A DNA stretch of 37,821 bases, from the IMG/VR virus record IMGVR_UViG_3300032236_000684, positions 1 through 37,821 of that record. One strand, 5' to 3'. The notes under the pieces were generated by a model. That model ran no database searches, was not told the origin of the DNA, and saw only the letters and a program-made list of their open reading frames with translations. Below, piece after piece: positions 14,076 through 21,819 of this stretch. Position 1 is the stretch's first letter. The number at the start of each line of letters is the position of its first letter. Both the position numbers and the translations under genes were made by a program. Source of the stretch: a virus.

Positions 14076-14276
14076 TACTTAACATTGTAAAGTGAGTTGA
14101 AATTTTTGGGAGTCATACATTTAAAAAATGAGTGAACAAGTGAACACTACTAATATTTATAATTAAATAAAGAAAGAAAGAGTATATAGAACAAGGAGTT
14201 GCGAGTGTTGCAACGCACAAAAAGTCTGTTCACTCACCAGTGAACATGAGTGAACACAGTGAACAAAGTTGATTCG

Positions 14277-14293
14277 GTACTGTCTGACAGTAT
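14277..14293. repeat. 17-bp palindrome, copy 12
   Basis: GTACTGTC-T-GACAGTAT, first base changed, at the right edge of the TGTTCACTC cluster. Confidence 0.94.
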
Positions 14294-14387
14294 TTTGCTT
14301 GCCTCGCCAACTTCGCCCGCACCCTCGCTGACCACGACATCACGCCCCTTCAAAAAGAAAAAGTAATATCAAAAAGAATTTAAAACC

Positions 14388-14402
14388 GTCGGCTTCGCCG
14401 AC
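14388..14402 (-). terminator. second hairpin downstream of the 14472-14978 gene
   Basis: GTCGGC-GAA-GCCGAC on the minus strand, followed by GGTTTTAAATTC. A six-pair stem with a short T-tract, possibly a backup terminator behind the stronger one. Confidence 0.45.
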
Positions 14403-14433
14403 CTAGATGACACCAGTTCCCTAAAAAAGGGCG

Positions 14434-14457
14434 AAAAAAAACCCCGCCGAAGCGGGG
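14434..14457 (-). terminator. rho-independent terminator of the 14472-14978 gene
   Basis: The minus strand reads CCCCGC-TTCG-GCGGGG followed by eight T: a stable tetraloop hairpin with a U-tract, about 15 bases after the stop codon. Confidence 0.92.
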
Positions 14458-14471
14458 CTGATACTGGGTGA

Positions 14472-14978
14472 TTACTTGCTTTCACCCTCGAAGTCATCAA
14501 GAGCATCAATCAGATAAGACGCTAAGCTTGTAGTCTTATCATTCTCTTTAAACTTATTAAACATACTACGCAAACCCTTGACAATATCGTCAAGCTTTGC
14601 ATCACCCTTAAACTTTACGCCCGTTGTAGGTGCTACCTTACCCTTACCAGCTTGTGAACCCTTGCTGGTTTTGGCGCGGTACGCGTTCATACTGAACGGC
14701 TTGTTTTCGTTGTAAGCTTTGCGGATCGCTGTCATGTAATTTTTAACAGTTTGCTCACTCAATACTTTGCCGTCTTTACCCTTTGATGCTTTCAAGGTTT
14801 CCTGAATACGAACCATGCGAGCATCACCGCTTTTAACTGTACCCAATTCAGTACCCTTGCTGGCGGTACGCAACTCTTTAATGCCGTTGTCGATAGTGGC
14901 TTGAATCGTTGCGCCAATCACAACATCTTTAGCAATTTGAATTGCGATTTGTTCTTGCTTTGTATATTTAACAGTCAT
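14472..14978 (-). CDS. hypothetical protein with its own promoter and terminator, candidate regulator
   Basis: 168 residues, basic in the middle. An N-terminal helix (YTKQEQIAIQIAKDVVIGAT), a segment with a helix-turn-helix-like look (KVLSEQTVKNYMTAIRKAYN), a Lys/Gly linker (KTSKGSQAGKGKVAPTTGVK) and a helical acidic tail. It stands alone between the control cluster and the rightward arm, with a promoter and strong terminator; AGGAG precedes the ATG. A palindrome copy lies just upstream of its promoter. This makes it a candidate for the palindrome-binding protein, but no domain is recognised. Confidence 0.82.
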   Translation of the reverse strand: MTVKYTKQEQIAIQIAKDVVIGATIQATIDNGIKELRTASKGTELGTVKSGDARMVRIQETLKASKGKDGKVLSEQTVKNYMTAIRKAYNENKPFSMNAYRAKTSKGSQAGKGKVAPTTGVKFKGDAKLDDIVKGLRSMFNKFKENDKTTSLASYLIDALDDFEGESK

Positions 14979-15038
14979 TTTTAAAACTCCTAATAAGGAT
15001 ATCGTCGTAAGTCTTTATTGCCCCGAACCGATAACTCT

Positions 15039-15067
15039 ATTGTGCCTACAACATAGCGCTATGTCAA
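15039..15067 (-). promoter_or_regulatory. leftward promoter of the 14472-14978 gene
   Basis: TTGACA (15062-15067) is followed after 17 bp by CACAAT (four of six with TATAAT). The -35 context TATTGACA is shared with the other leftward promoters. Palindrome copy 13 lies 18 bases upstream of the -35 box. Confidence 0.7.
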
Positions 15068-15085
15068 TAGCTATTTGATTTTCCC

Positions 15086-15102
15086 GTACTGTTTGACAGT
15101 AT
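15086..15102. repeat. 17-bp palindrome, copy 13 (most diverged)
   Basis: GTACTGTT-T-GACAGTAT: changes at the first and eighth bases. It is upstream of the promoter of the 168-residue gene and is the rightmost copy. Confidence 0.92.
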
Positions 15103-15388
15103 TTGGCGCACCGCCAGCCCTCGACCCCCACCCCCCACTTTTGGCGTTCATGGGACCCGCTCGCACCCTGTGCTGTATTTTGCTCAAACGATTATGTATT
15201 TTTAAAATTTGACCCCCCACCCCCTATAAAATTTCCGCTAAGATGTACTTAGGGTTTTCCCCTAGAACAGGCCCCCTTATGTTTTCGTGCAAATGACCCC
15301 GGGGGGTATATATTTTTTGAGTTCGTTTTGTGCGTAAAAACAACAGTAAGTGTGTCCTACAAGATCTTTACAATCCCAACCCAAATAC

Positions 15389-15417
15389 TTTACAAAAACC
15401 AAAAAATTCTTTACAAT
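15389..15417 (+). promoter_or_regulatory. rightward sigma-70 promoter
   Basis: TTTACA (15389-15394) and TACAAT (15412-15417) are separated by 17 bp. Transcription would start near 15424, just before the small rightward gene and possibly reading on into the late genes. Confidence 0.75.
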
Positions 15418-15450
15418 TGCTGCATCGCAACATAACTTAAGGAGAACACC

Positions 15451-15579
15451 ATGTTCGAATTTGAAAAGCACTATAAGGATTACCAGCAAGCAGTAGAGCG
15501 TGTAGTACAGGCTTATGAGTTTTGGTTCCATTCCATCATCTCAACCGCCAAGACGTACCTGAACCAAAAAACTAAGTAG
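15451..15579 (+). CDS. small hypothetical protein, first rightward gene
   Basis: 42 residues (MFEFEKHYKDYQQAVERVVQ and then AYEFWFHSIISTAKTYLNQK), probably one long amphipathic helix. TTAAGGAGAACACC is a strong ribosome binding site and a promoter lies just upstream. It is the only coding sequence between the control region and the acetyltransferase. Function unknown; a small regulator or host-takeover peptide is possible. Confidence 0.72.
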   Translation: MFEFEKHYKDYQQAVERVVQAYEFWFHSIISTAKTYLNQKTK

Positions 15580-15587
15580 TATCAAGG

Positions 15588-15630
15588 GGTTACGTAAAAA
15601 AAGTGCATGAAACTTTAATAAAACGTAACC
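15588..15630. repeat. inverted repeat GGTTACGT ... ACGTAACC
   Basis: Perfect 8-bp arms (15588-15595 and 15623-15630) separated by 27 bases, between the first rightward gene and the acetyltransferase gene. A hairpin or protein site is possible; there is no T-run after it. Confidence 0.55.
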
Positions 15631-15638
15631 TCAACCTA

Positions 15639-15690
15639 TACCCATAGGTACCAAAACAACGCCCCATTTTCTACCTAAAGGTACTAAAAT
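15639..15690. repeat. imperfect direct repeat TACC-x-A-x-AGGTAC-x-AAAA
   Basis: TACCCATAGGTACCAAAAC (from 15639) and TACCTAAAGGTACTAAAAT (from 15672), 33 bases apart, in the short gap before the acetyltransferase gene. Each contains an inner GGTAC or palindromic GGTACC. A local operator is possible. Confidence 0.5.
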
Positions 15691-15716
15691 AAAAACCTAA
15701 CTTCAGGGGGATAGAG

Positions 15717-16214
15717 ATGGAGGCACCAAAATTCACAATAAAAAAAGTGGACATCAGAGTCCAAGCCAATCAAACCACACTACTTTTTCTACAAAGGAAG
15801 ATACTTCCGGAGGATACGCCGTACAAACCGGATCGGGGCCATTGGTGGATTGCGTATGCGGAATGTGGAAAGCCTGTCGCTTTTGCGGGTATGGTGCGCT
15901 CGATGAGTTGGAACGATACAGGTTATTTATGTAGAGCCGGTGTGTTAGAAGGCTTTAACGGACATGGACTTCAAAAGCGTTTAATCAAGGTAAGACAAGT
16001 GCAAGCACGTAAGCTTGGATGGAATTGGTTAATTACTGACACTACAAATAATCCTGCATCATCAAACTCCTTGATTTCTTGTGGCTTTAAGATGTATACT
16101 CCAGCAAACCCGTGGTCTTTCAGAAATGCTTGTTATTGGAAATATAAGGTAAACCAAGATGCCGTTCAAAGACGAGAGCGTAAGAAAAAGCAAACACAAA
16201 GCGTACAGCCGTGA
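15717..16214 (+). CDS. GNAT family N-acetyltransferase
   Basis: 165 residues. Strand β4 (PVAFAGMVR) is followed by the acetyl-CoA loop GFNGHGLQKRL (about 79-89, a variant of Q/R-x-x-G-x-G/A), then LGWNWLITDTTNNPASSNSL and CGFKMY, as in RimI-like GNAT enzymes. The acceptor is unknown; phage GNATs may modify host or phage proteins. GGGGGATAGAG precedes the ATG. The last 56 bases overlap the HNH gene. Confidence 0.85.
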   Translation: MEAPKFTIKKVDIRVQANQTTLLFLQRKILPEDTPYKPDRGHWWIAYAECGKPVAFAGMVRSMSWNDTGYLCRAGVLEGFNGHGLQKRLIKVRQVQARKLGWNWLITDTTNNPASSNSLISCGFKMYTPANPWSFRNACYWKYKVNQDAVQRRERKKKQTQSVQP

Positions 16215-16515
16215 GCATTACCTAAAGAACAAAGACAAACAAATAAAAGCCAACAGCGAGTATAAGAAGAAGCGGCGCCAAGAATGGGCGGAATATAAAG
16301 CAACTCTCTCCTGTACCAAATGTGGGTTCTCACACCCAGCAGCAATAGACTTTCACCACGAAGACCCAAGCCTAAAAGAAGGCAACATTCACAGATACGT
16401 TGCTAATGGGCAGTTCAAAAAAGCATTTGAAGAAATTAAAAAGTGCGTAACGCTCTGCGCAAATTGTCACCGAATACATCACTACGACGAAAAAGTGTTA
16501 CACTCCAGTCAATGA
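16159..16515 (+). CDS. HNH endonuclease near terminase
   Basis: 118 residues. A basic N-terminus (KSKHKAYSREHYLKNKDKQI) is followed by zinc ligands CTKC (52-55), the core DFHHEDP (64-70) and CANCHRIHH (100-108), giving a ββα-metal HNH fold. HNH proteins encoded beside terminases often stimulate terminase cutting at the packaging site (known for HK97-like phages). The start MPFKDE overlaps the acetyltransferase gene in another frame by 56 bases, which is long but gives the usual N-terminus for this type. Confidence 0.88.
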   Translation: MPFKDESVRKSKHKAYSREHYLKNKDKQIKANSEYKKKRRQEWAEYKATLSCTKCGFSHPAAIDFHHEDPSLKEGNIHRYVANGQFKKAFEEIKKCVTLCANCHRIHHYDEKVLHSSQ

Positions 16516-16537
16516 CAAAACTATACGGGGCTTACGA

Positions 16538-17188
16538 ATGCCTATAGTGATTGAGCCAGAATCTGGAATACCTTTTCCTTTTGATACAACCCCAGAGGAA
16601 ATCGAACAGTTCAGAGACAGGGCTAAAGCTGCAGTAGAGACAATTAAAGAAATCGTTGCCCTTGGCGGCGAAGTAGAAATTACCGAAGACGACAGGGTCA
16701 AGGCCCGAGGTGCGGCAGCGAGCGACGCTCCACTCAGAGTCACGGAAAAGAATGCGGGAGCGCTAGTGCATTTAGAAGCGATACTCTCCGAATATGATAG
16801 GGACTTACTGAACGTCTCTAGTCGCCTCCGCTCCTATGTCACAAACAAACTCCTTCTTGAAACTATTGATGAAGATGCCCGCATACGCTTAAAGGCGTTA
16901 GAACTGCTGGGCAAAGTTGGTGGAGTCGGGTTGTTTACAGAGCGGGTAGAGGTTGATGTTAAGCACCGTAAAGTAGAAGATGTAGACGCAGAGTTAAGCA
17001 CAATACTTGAGAAATACTTGGGTGACGTGGTTCCTGTCGAAGAAGATAATGAGTTAGACGAAGTAATAAAAGAGCGTAGCCTTTTAGAGATGAGCGACGA
17101 AGAGTTGGGTATCCCAGAAGAAGAAGAAGAACTGCTTGAGATAAACCCAGAAGATTTAGAAATTATTAAACCGGACGGTGAGGAATGA
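16538..17188 (+). CDS. putative terminase small subunit
   Basis: 216 residues directly before the large subunit (ATGA overlap). Helical core (YDRDLLNVSSRLRSYVTNKL, then ARIRLKALELLGKVGGVGLF) resembles the packaging-site-binding small subunits of related phages. The C-terminus is very acidic (EMSDEELGIPEEEEELLEIN), which may contact the large subunit. Function rests mainly on position and general pattern. Confidence 0.72.
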   Translation: MPIVIEPESGIPFPFDTTPEEIEQFRDRAKAAVETIKEIVALGGEVEITEDDRVKARGAAASDAPLRVTEKNAGALVHLEAILSEYDRDLLNVSSRLRSYVTNKLLLETIDEDARIRLKALELLGKVGGVGLFTERVEVDVKHRKVEDVDAELSTILEKYLGDVVPVEEDNELDEVIKERSLLEMSDEELGIPEEEEELLEINPEDLEIIKPDGEE

Positions 17189-18711
17189 TCTCCCCCGAAA
17201 AGCTAAAACTCCTGCAAGCAAACAAAGATAAGCTACCGCCAGAAGTGCGAGCCAAGATTGGTAAGCTTTTGGAAGAGCGTAGTGACATCACTGCACAAGA
17301 AGAAGCAAAAGACAACTTCATGACCTACGTAAACTACGTATGGCCTAATTTTATTCATGGTCGTCATCACGTCAAGATGGCACAAGCATTTGAAAGGGTA
17401 GCTCGTGGGGAATGTAAACGGCTTATTATTAATATGCCTCCTCGTCATACTAAGTCCGAATTCGCTTCTTACCTACTTCCGGCCTGGTTTTTGGGTAAAT
17501 TCCCTAGTAAAAAGGTTATCCAAACGTCTCACACAGCTGAATTGGCGGTGGGTTTCGGGCGTAAAGTTAGAAATTTGGTGGACTCTGATGTCTATAAGGA
17601 TATTTTTCCTGACGTTGCTCTACAATCCGACTCAAAGGCAGCAGGTCGTTGGGCTACTAATCGTGGTGGTGACTACTTCGCTATTGGTGTGGGGGGCGCT
17701 GTTACTGGTAAGGGAGCTGATCTTCTCATCATTGACGATCCCCATTCTGAGCAAGAGGCTACTATAGCCGAAACAAACCCAGAAGTCTACGATAAAACCC
17801 ACGAATGGTACACATCAGGCCCTCGTCAGCGTCTACAACCGGGCGGAGCTATCGTAATTGTGATGACACGCTGGTCAAAACGGGATTTAACGGGTCAAGT
17901 TCTCAAATCTGCGGCTCAAAGAAGCGGAGAAGACTGGGAAGTTATTGAATTTCCTGCAATTTTGCCCTCTGGAAAGCCACTTTGGCCTGAATTTTGGTCA
18001 AAACTAGAGTTAGAAGCACTACATTCTGAACTTCCTAACGGAAAATGGATGGCGCAGTATATGCAGCAGCCAACCTCAGATGTAAACGCCATCATAAAAC
18101 GTGAATGGTGGAGAGTTTGGGAGCATGAAGACCCACCTTACTGTGAATTTATTATCCAATCTTGGGATACAGCGTTTTTAAAGACAGAACGTAGCGATTA
18201 CTCGGCGTGTACTACTTGGGGAGTGTTCTATGCTCCGGACGATACAGGTAAAGACCAAGCCAACATAATCTTGCTAAATGCGTTCAAACAGCGTATGGAG
18301 TTTCCAGAACTAAAGCAAAGAGCTAAACAAGAATACCAAGAATGGGAACCAGATGCACTCATCGTAGAAGCTAAAGCTTCGGGTGCTCCACTCGTATTTG
18401 AGCTAAGAGCTATGGGAATTCCGGTCCAAGAGTATACTCCTAGCAGAGGTAATGATAAAATCGCGAGATTAAATGCCGTTGCTGATATTTTTGCATCTGG
18501 TCACGTATGGGTACCTAATACGCATTGGGCAGAAGAATTAGTTGAGGAAGTGGCAAGTTTTCCTTCGGGGGAGCACGACGACTTGGTCGATAGTATGTCT
18601 CAAGCCTTACTACGTTATCGTAAGGGCGGGTTTATTAGACTGCAGTCCGACGAGGAAGATGAAGTTTTGGAATTTAAGTCTCGCAGGAACCGGGGCTACT
18701 ACAACGTTTAG
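17185..18711 (+). CDS. terL: terminase large subunit
   Basis: 508 residues, normal length. ATPase: Walker A-like MPPRHTKS (84-91) and Walker B LLIIDDPHS (180-188). Nuclease (RNase H-like): IIQSWDTAF (Asp about 328), a second acidic site in LIVEAKASG, and HDDLVDSMSQAL near 482. It packages DNA into the prohead and cuts it, working with the small subunit, the portal and probably the HNH protein. All active-site motifs are intact. Confidence 0.97.
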   Translation: MISPEKLKLLQANKDKLPPEVRAKIGKLLEERSDITAQEEAKDNFMTYVNYVWPNFIHGRHHVKMAQAFERVARGECKRLIINMPPRHTKSEFASYLLPAWFLGKFPSKKVIQTSHTAELAVGFGRKVRNLVDSDVYKDIFPDVALQSDSKAAGRWATNRGGDYFAIGVGGAVTGKGADLLIIDDPHSEQEATIAETNPEVYDKTHEWYTSGPRQRLQPGGAIVIVMTRWSKRDLTGQVLKSAAQRSGEDWEVIEFPAILPSGKPLWPEFWSKLELEALHSELPNGKWMAQYMQQPTSDVNAIIKREWWRVWEHEDPPYCEFIIQSWDTAFLKTERSDYSACTTWGVFYAPDDTGKDQANIILLNAFKQRMEFPELKQRAKQEYQEWEPDALIVEAKASGAPLVFELRAMGIPVQEYTPSRGNDKIARLNAVADIFASGHVWVPNTHWAEELVEEVASFPSGEHDDLVDSMSQALLRYRKGGFIRLQSDEEDEVLEFKSRRNRGYYNV

Positions 18712-18719
18712 GAATAATT

Positions 18720-21209
18720 ATGGCAATTGAAAAAGGTTTGTACGCAGCCCCACAGGGTTTAGAAGCTTTAGCTGCAGAGCAGCCAGACATTGAGATCGAG
18801 ATTGAAGATCCAGAGGCTGTCAAAATTGGTATGGATGGTTTAGAAATTAGTCTTGAAAAAGAAGACAAAGAACCTTCCGACGAAGACTTCGATGCAAACC
18901 TAGCCGAGTACATGGACCAAGGTGAGTTAGCTTCAATTGTTGGAGACTTGCTTGGTGATTACGAGTCAGACGTTGCTAGTCGTAAAGATTGGATTCAAAC
19001 CTATGTAGATGGTTTGGAGTTGTTGGGTATGAAGATTGAAGAGCGTATCGAGCCTTGGCCCGGTGCTTGTGGTGTGTATCACCCTATCCTATCCGAAGCA
19101 TTAGTTAAGTTCCAGTCTGAAACAATGATGGCAACTTTCCCTGCGGCAGGTCCTGTTAAAACACAAATCATCGGTAAAGAAACTCCAGAGAAAAAAGAAT
19201 CTGCTGAGCGTGTTCAAGATGATATGAACTACCAACTCACAGACCGTATGCAAGAATATCGTCCTGAGCATGAGCGTATGCTCTGGGGCTTGGGCCTAGC
19301 TGGTAATGCGTTTAAAAAGATTTATATTGACCCAGCATTAGACCGTCAAGTGTCTATGTTTGTACCGGCTGAAGACATTGTGGTACCATACGGCGCATCT
19401 AGCTTGGAATCAGCAGAGCGTATTACTCACGTAATGCGTAAAACAGAAAATGAACTACGTCGTTTGCAAGTTGCTGGTTTTTATTGCGATGTAGAGTTAG
19501 GTACACCAGACAACGTTCTGGATGAAGTAGAAAAGAAAATTGCCGAGAAACTCGGCTTTAGAGCCACAAGCGATGATCGCTATAAGGTTCTTGAGATGCA
19601 CGTTAACTTGGACTTACCCGGTTACGAGCATAAGGATGAGGACGGGGAACCTACAGGCGTAGCTTTGCCATATGTAGTGACTATCGAAAAAGGTAGTATG
19701 ACCGTTCTTGCAATTAGACGAAATTGGGATCCAGAAGATGAAACTCATCAAAAGCGTCAGCACTTTGTTCACTACGGCTATATTCCTGGCTTTGGCTTCT
19801 ATTGCTTTGGTCTTATTCATCTTCTCGGTGCATTTGCTAAATCAGGCACTTCCATTCTCCGCCAACTCGTTGACGCAGGGTCGCTTTCAAACCTGCCAGG
19901 TGGCTTTAAGACCCGTGGATTGCGTGTTAAAGGCGACGACACCCCGATAGCCCCCGGTGAGTTCCGTGACGTAGATGTACCAAGCGGAACTATGAAAGAC
20001 AACGTGATGACTCTCCCGTACAAAGAACCTTCATTGGTTCTTGCGGGTCTGTTAGATAAGATTATTGCTGAAGCTAAGGCATTCGCATCTGCTAGCGATA
20101 TGCAGGTATCTGATATGAGCGCTAACGCTCCTGTTGGTACAACCTTGGCAATTTTAGAGCGCACGTTGAAAGTGATGTCTGCTATTCAAGCACGTATTCA
20201 CTACTCAATGAAACAAGAGTTCAAACTCTTGAAGAAAATTATTGCGGAGTACACACCAGATGAGTATTCGTATGAACCCGTTGAAGGGTCGCCGAAGGCA
20301 AAGAAATCTGATTACGACAATTGCGAAGTCATTCCAGTTTCGGATCCCAATGCGGCAACGATGGCGCAAAAGATTGTCCAGTACCAAGCGGTACTTCAGT
20401 TGGCAGCACAAGCGCCACAACTTTACAACCTCCCACTCTTGCATCGCCAGATGCTCGACGTATTGGGGATTAAGAATGCGGCAAAACTCGTTCCGATGGA
20501 AGACGATCAGAAGCCACAAGATCCGATAACCGAGAACATGAATGTCCTAAAGGGCAAACCACTCAAGGCATTTATTGCACAAGACCACGAAGCGCATATC
20601 AAGTGTCACATGGCTGTTATGCACGACCCCAAGATCCAGTCTTTACTACAAGGCAACCCACAAGCTCAGATTATGCAAGCCGCACTCATGGCACATATCA
20701 ACGAGCATTTAGGTTACGAGTATCGTAAACAGATGGAAGAAACAATCGGTGTACCTATTCCTTACAACGACAACCCAGATGAAGACTATGCATTACCACA
20801 AGAAGCAGAGTTACAAATCTCTCGCTTGGCTGCTGACGCATCTGTTAAGTTGCTTGGAATTAATAAGACGCAGCAAGCTGCTCAGGCAGCACAACAAGCG
20901 GCACAGGATCCGATTGTCCAGATGCAACAACAAGAGCTACAACTTAAGGCTCAAGAAATTGCAATCAAACAGAAGAAGCTTGCAGCAGATGCCGCAGCTA
21001 AAGCTGACCAAATTGAGATCGAGAAGCAAAGAATTGCAGCCCAAAAAGAAATTGCTGGTATGCAAGTTAGCGCTAAGAGTCAAAACGATAAAGCAACCCT
21101 CGCTGCTAAAACACGCTTAGAGGGTATGAAATTAGGTGTAGATATTGCAAAAACGAAAACGCAAGTCGACAACCAAAATAAGCAAGGAAACCAAAAGAAA
21201 GGTGAATAA
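18720..21209 (+). CDS. portal protein
   Basis: 829 residues, the size of large podovirus-type portals. After an acidic N-terminus come WIQTYVDGLELLGMKIEERI and PWPGACGVYHPILSEALVKF, a portal-like core, then a long helical C-terminus (about 700-829) rich in Gln, Ala and Lys (QQAAQDPIVQMQQQELQLKA) that would form the barrel or crown. It is the DNA gate of the capsid vertex. Position between terminase and capsid genes supports the call; exact portal family uncertain. Confidence 0.9.
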   Translation: MAIEKGLYAAPQGLEALAAEQPDIEIEIEDPEAVKIGMDGLEISLEKEDKEPSDEDFDANLAEYMDQGELASIVGDLLGDYESDVASRKDWIQTYVDGLELLGMKIEERIEPWPGACGVYHPILSEALVKFQSETMMATFPAAGPVKTQIIGKETPEKKESAERVQDDMNYQLTDRMQEYRPEHERMLWGLGLAGNAFKKIYIDPALDRQVSMFVPAEDIVVPYGASSLESAERITHVMRKTENELRRLQVAGFYCDVELGTPDNVLDEVEKKIAEKLGFRATSDDRYKVLEMHVNLDLPGYEHKDEDGEPTGVALPYVVTIEKGSMTVLAIRRNWDPEDETHQKRQHFVHYGYIPGFGFYCFGLIHLLGAFAKSGTSILRQLVDAGSLSNLPGGFKTRGLRVKGDDTPIAPGEFRDVDVPSGTMKDNVMTLPYKEPSLVLAGLLDKIIAEAKAFASASDMQVSDMSANAPVGTTLAILERTLKVMSAIQARIHYSMKQEFKLLKKIIAEYTPDEYSYEPVEGSPKAKKSDYDNCEVIPVSDPNAATMAQKIVQYQAVLQLAAQAPQLYNLPLLHRQMLDVLGIKNAAKLVPMEDDQKPQDPITENMNVLKGKPLKAFIAQDHEAHIKCHMAVMHDPKIQSLLQGNPQAQIMQAALMAHINEHLGYEYRKQMEETIGVPIPYNDNPDEDYALPQEAELQISRLAADASVKLLGINKTQQAAQAAQQAAQDPIVQMQQQELQLKAQEIAIKQKKLAADAAAKADQIEIEKQRIAAQKEIAGMQVSAKSQNDKATLAAKTRLEGMKLGVDIAKTKTQVDNQNKQGNQKKGE

Positions 21210-21406
21210 TGCTTGAAAAAGGACTGAATCATCTATTACGCCAAATAGATGAAAAGGTGGAGATTCTACAGGAATCCCTAGGAAAAGGCACAGCAACTGA
21301 CTATGCCGATTACCAAAAGAAGTGTGGTGAGATACAAGGTCTGCTAACTGCACGTCTTAATATATTAGACCTAAGAAAAAACTTGGAACATTCGGACGAT
21401 GAATAA
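21209..21406 (+). CDS. small conserved protein next to portal
   Basis: 65 residues, helical (MLEKGLNHLLRQIDEKVEIL, then YQKKCGEIQGLLTARLNILD). Small proteins with this CGxIQGLxxAR pattern occur beside portal genes in many tailed phages. Role unknown; a head or assembly factor is likely. TAATG junction with the portal gene and a short overlap with the next. Confidence 0.8.
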   Translation: MLEKGLNHLLRQIDEKVEILQESLGKGTATDYADYQKKCGEIQGLLTARLNILDLRKNLEHSDDE

Positions 21407-21809
21407 CGCCATAGATTTATCACAAGCAGTAGATTTAAGTGCAATCATGCACAAAGCAGCAGAAGACAAAGCAAAGCAACTCCCAGAACCATCGGGATAC
21501 AGAATGTTATGCGCAATTCCGGAAGCAGAAAAAGAATTCGAAAGCGGCATAGCAAAAGCAGATGAAACCCTACGACATGATGAACTACTAACAACCGTGC
21601 TTTTTGTGGTTGCTATGGGTCCTGACTGTTATGCAGATAAAGACCGTTTTCCAACAGGTCCTTGGTGCAAGCAAGGCGATTTTATTCTGACCCGTCCCAA
21701 CGCTGGTACACGACTGGTAATTCATGGTCGTGAATTCAGAATTATTAATGATGACTCCGTCGAGGCTGTAGTTCAAGATCCTCGTGGCATCTCACGTAAA
21801 TTCATATAA
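21399..21809 (+). CDS. GroES-like co-chaperonin
   Basis: 136 residues. After a 30-residue N-terminal extension comes a Cpn10-like fold: PSGYRMLCAIPEAE, a mobile-loop-like region (SGIAKADETLRHDELL), VLFVVAMGPDCYADKDRFPT, then CKQGDFILTRPNAGTRLVIH and FRIINDDSVEAVV. It would cap host GroEL and help fold the capsid protein, as T4 gp31 does. Its site between portal and scaffold genes fits. Assignment by motif pattern. Confidence 0.85.
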   Translation: MNNAIDLSQAVDLSAIMHKAAEDKAKQLPEPSGYRMLCAIPEAEKEFESGIAKADETLRHDELLTTVLFVVAMGPDCYADKDRFPTGPWCKQGDFILTRPNAGTRLVIHGREFRIINDDSVEAVVQDPRGISRKFI

Positions 21810-21819
21810 GGAGTAGCTA

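Larger units (their letters stand above)
13846..14265. repeat. cluster of TGTTCACTC motifs (iteron-like), candidate origin or operator array
   Basis: At least twelve copies or one-to-two-mismatch variants of TGTTCACTC in both directions. Forward copies are at 13846, 13911, 13932, 13942, 14009 and 14227. Reverse copies (AGTGAACA) are at about 14018, 14130, 14139, 14239, 14248 and 14257. Some form inverted pairs such as GTTCACTCGTGAAC. An AT-rich stretch lies at 14145-14195. No gene is present. Three 17-bp palindromes lie in or beside the cluster. This fits a replication origin with initiator sites or a second repressor's operators. Confidence 0.7.
14979..15388. other. non-coding region between divergent arms
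   Basis: No convincing gene. It contains the promoter of the isolated leftward gene, palindrome 13, then an odd C-rich stretch (runs of C at 15125-15135, 15210-15222 and near 15275) and the near-palindrome ACCCCGGGGGGT at about 15295-15306. The composition is unlike the rest of the window. A packaging or end-related role is possible, since terminase genes follow 1.2 kb later, but is not shown. Confidence 0.5.

Noticed and set aside
13880-14095. Rightward 71-residue reading frame in the control region
   Set aside because: It starts with TTG inside a repeat, has no ribosome binding site and runs across the TGTTCACTC cluster and a palindrome; composition is not protein-like.
5576-15102. Palindrome as a LexA/SOS box
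   Set aside because: LexA boxes have CTGT-N8-ACAG; here the spacing is CTGT-N3-ACAG.
5576-15102. Repeats as a CRISPR array
   Set aside because: Spacing is hundreds of bases and irregular, several copies are in genes, and no cas genes exist.
15277-15531. Leftward 84-residue frame
   Set aside because: Covers the rightward promoter and the ribosome binding site of the 42-residue rightward gene; no start signal of its own.
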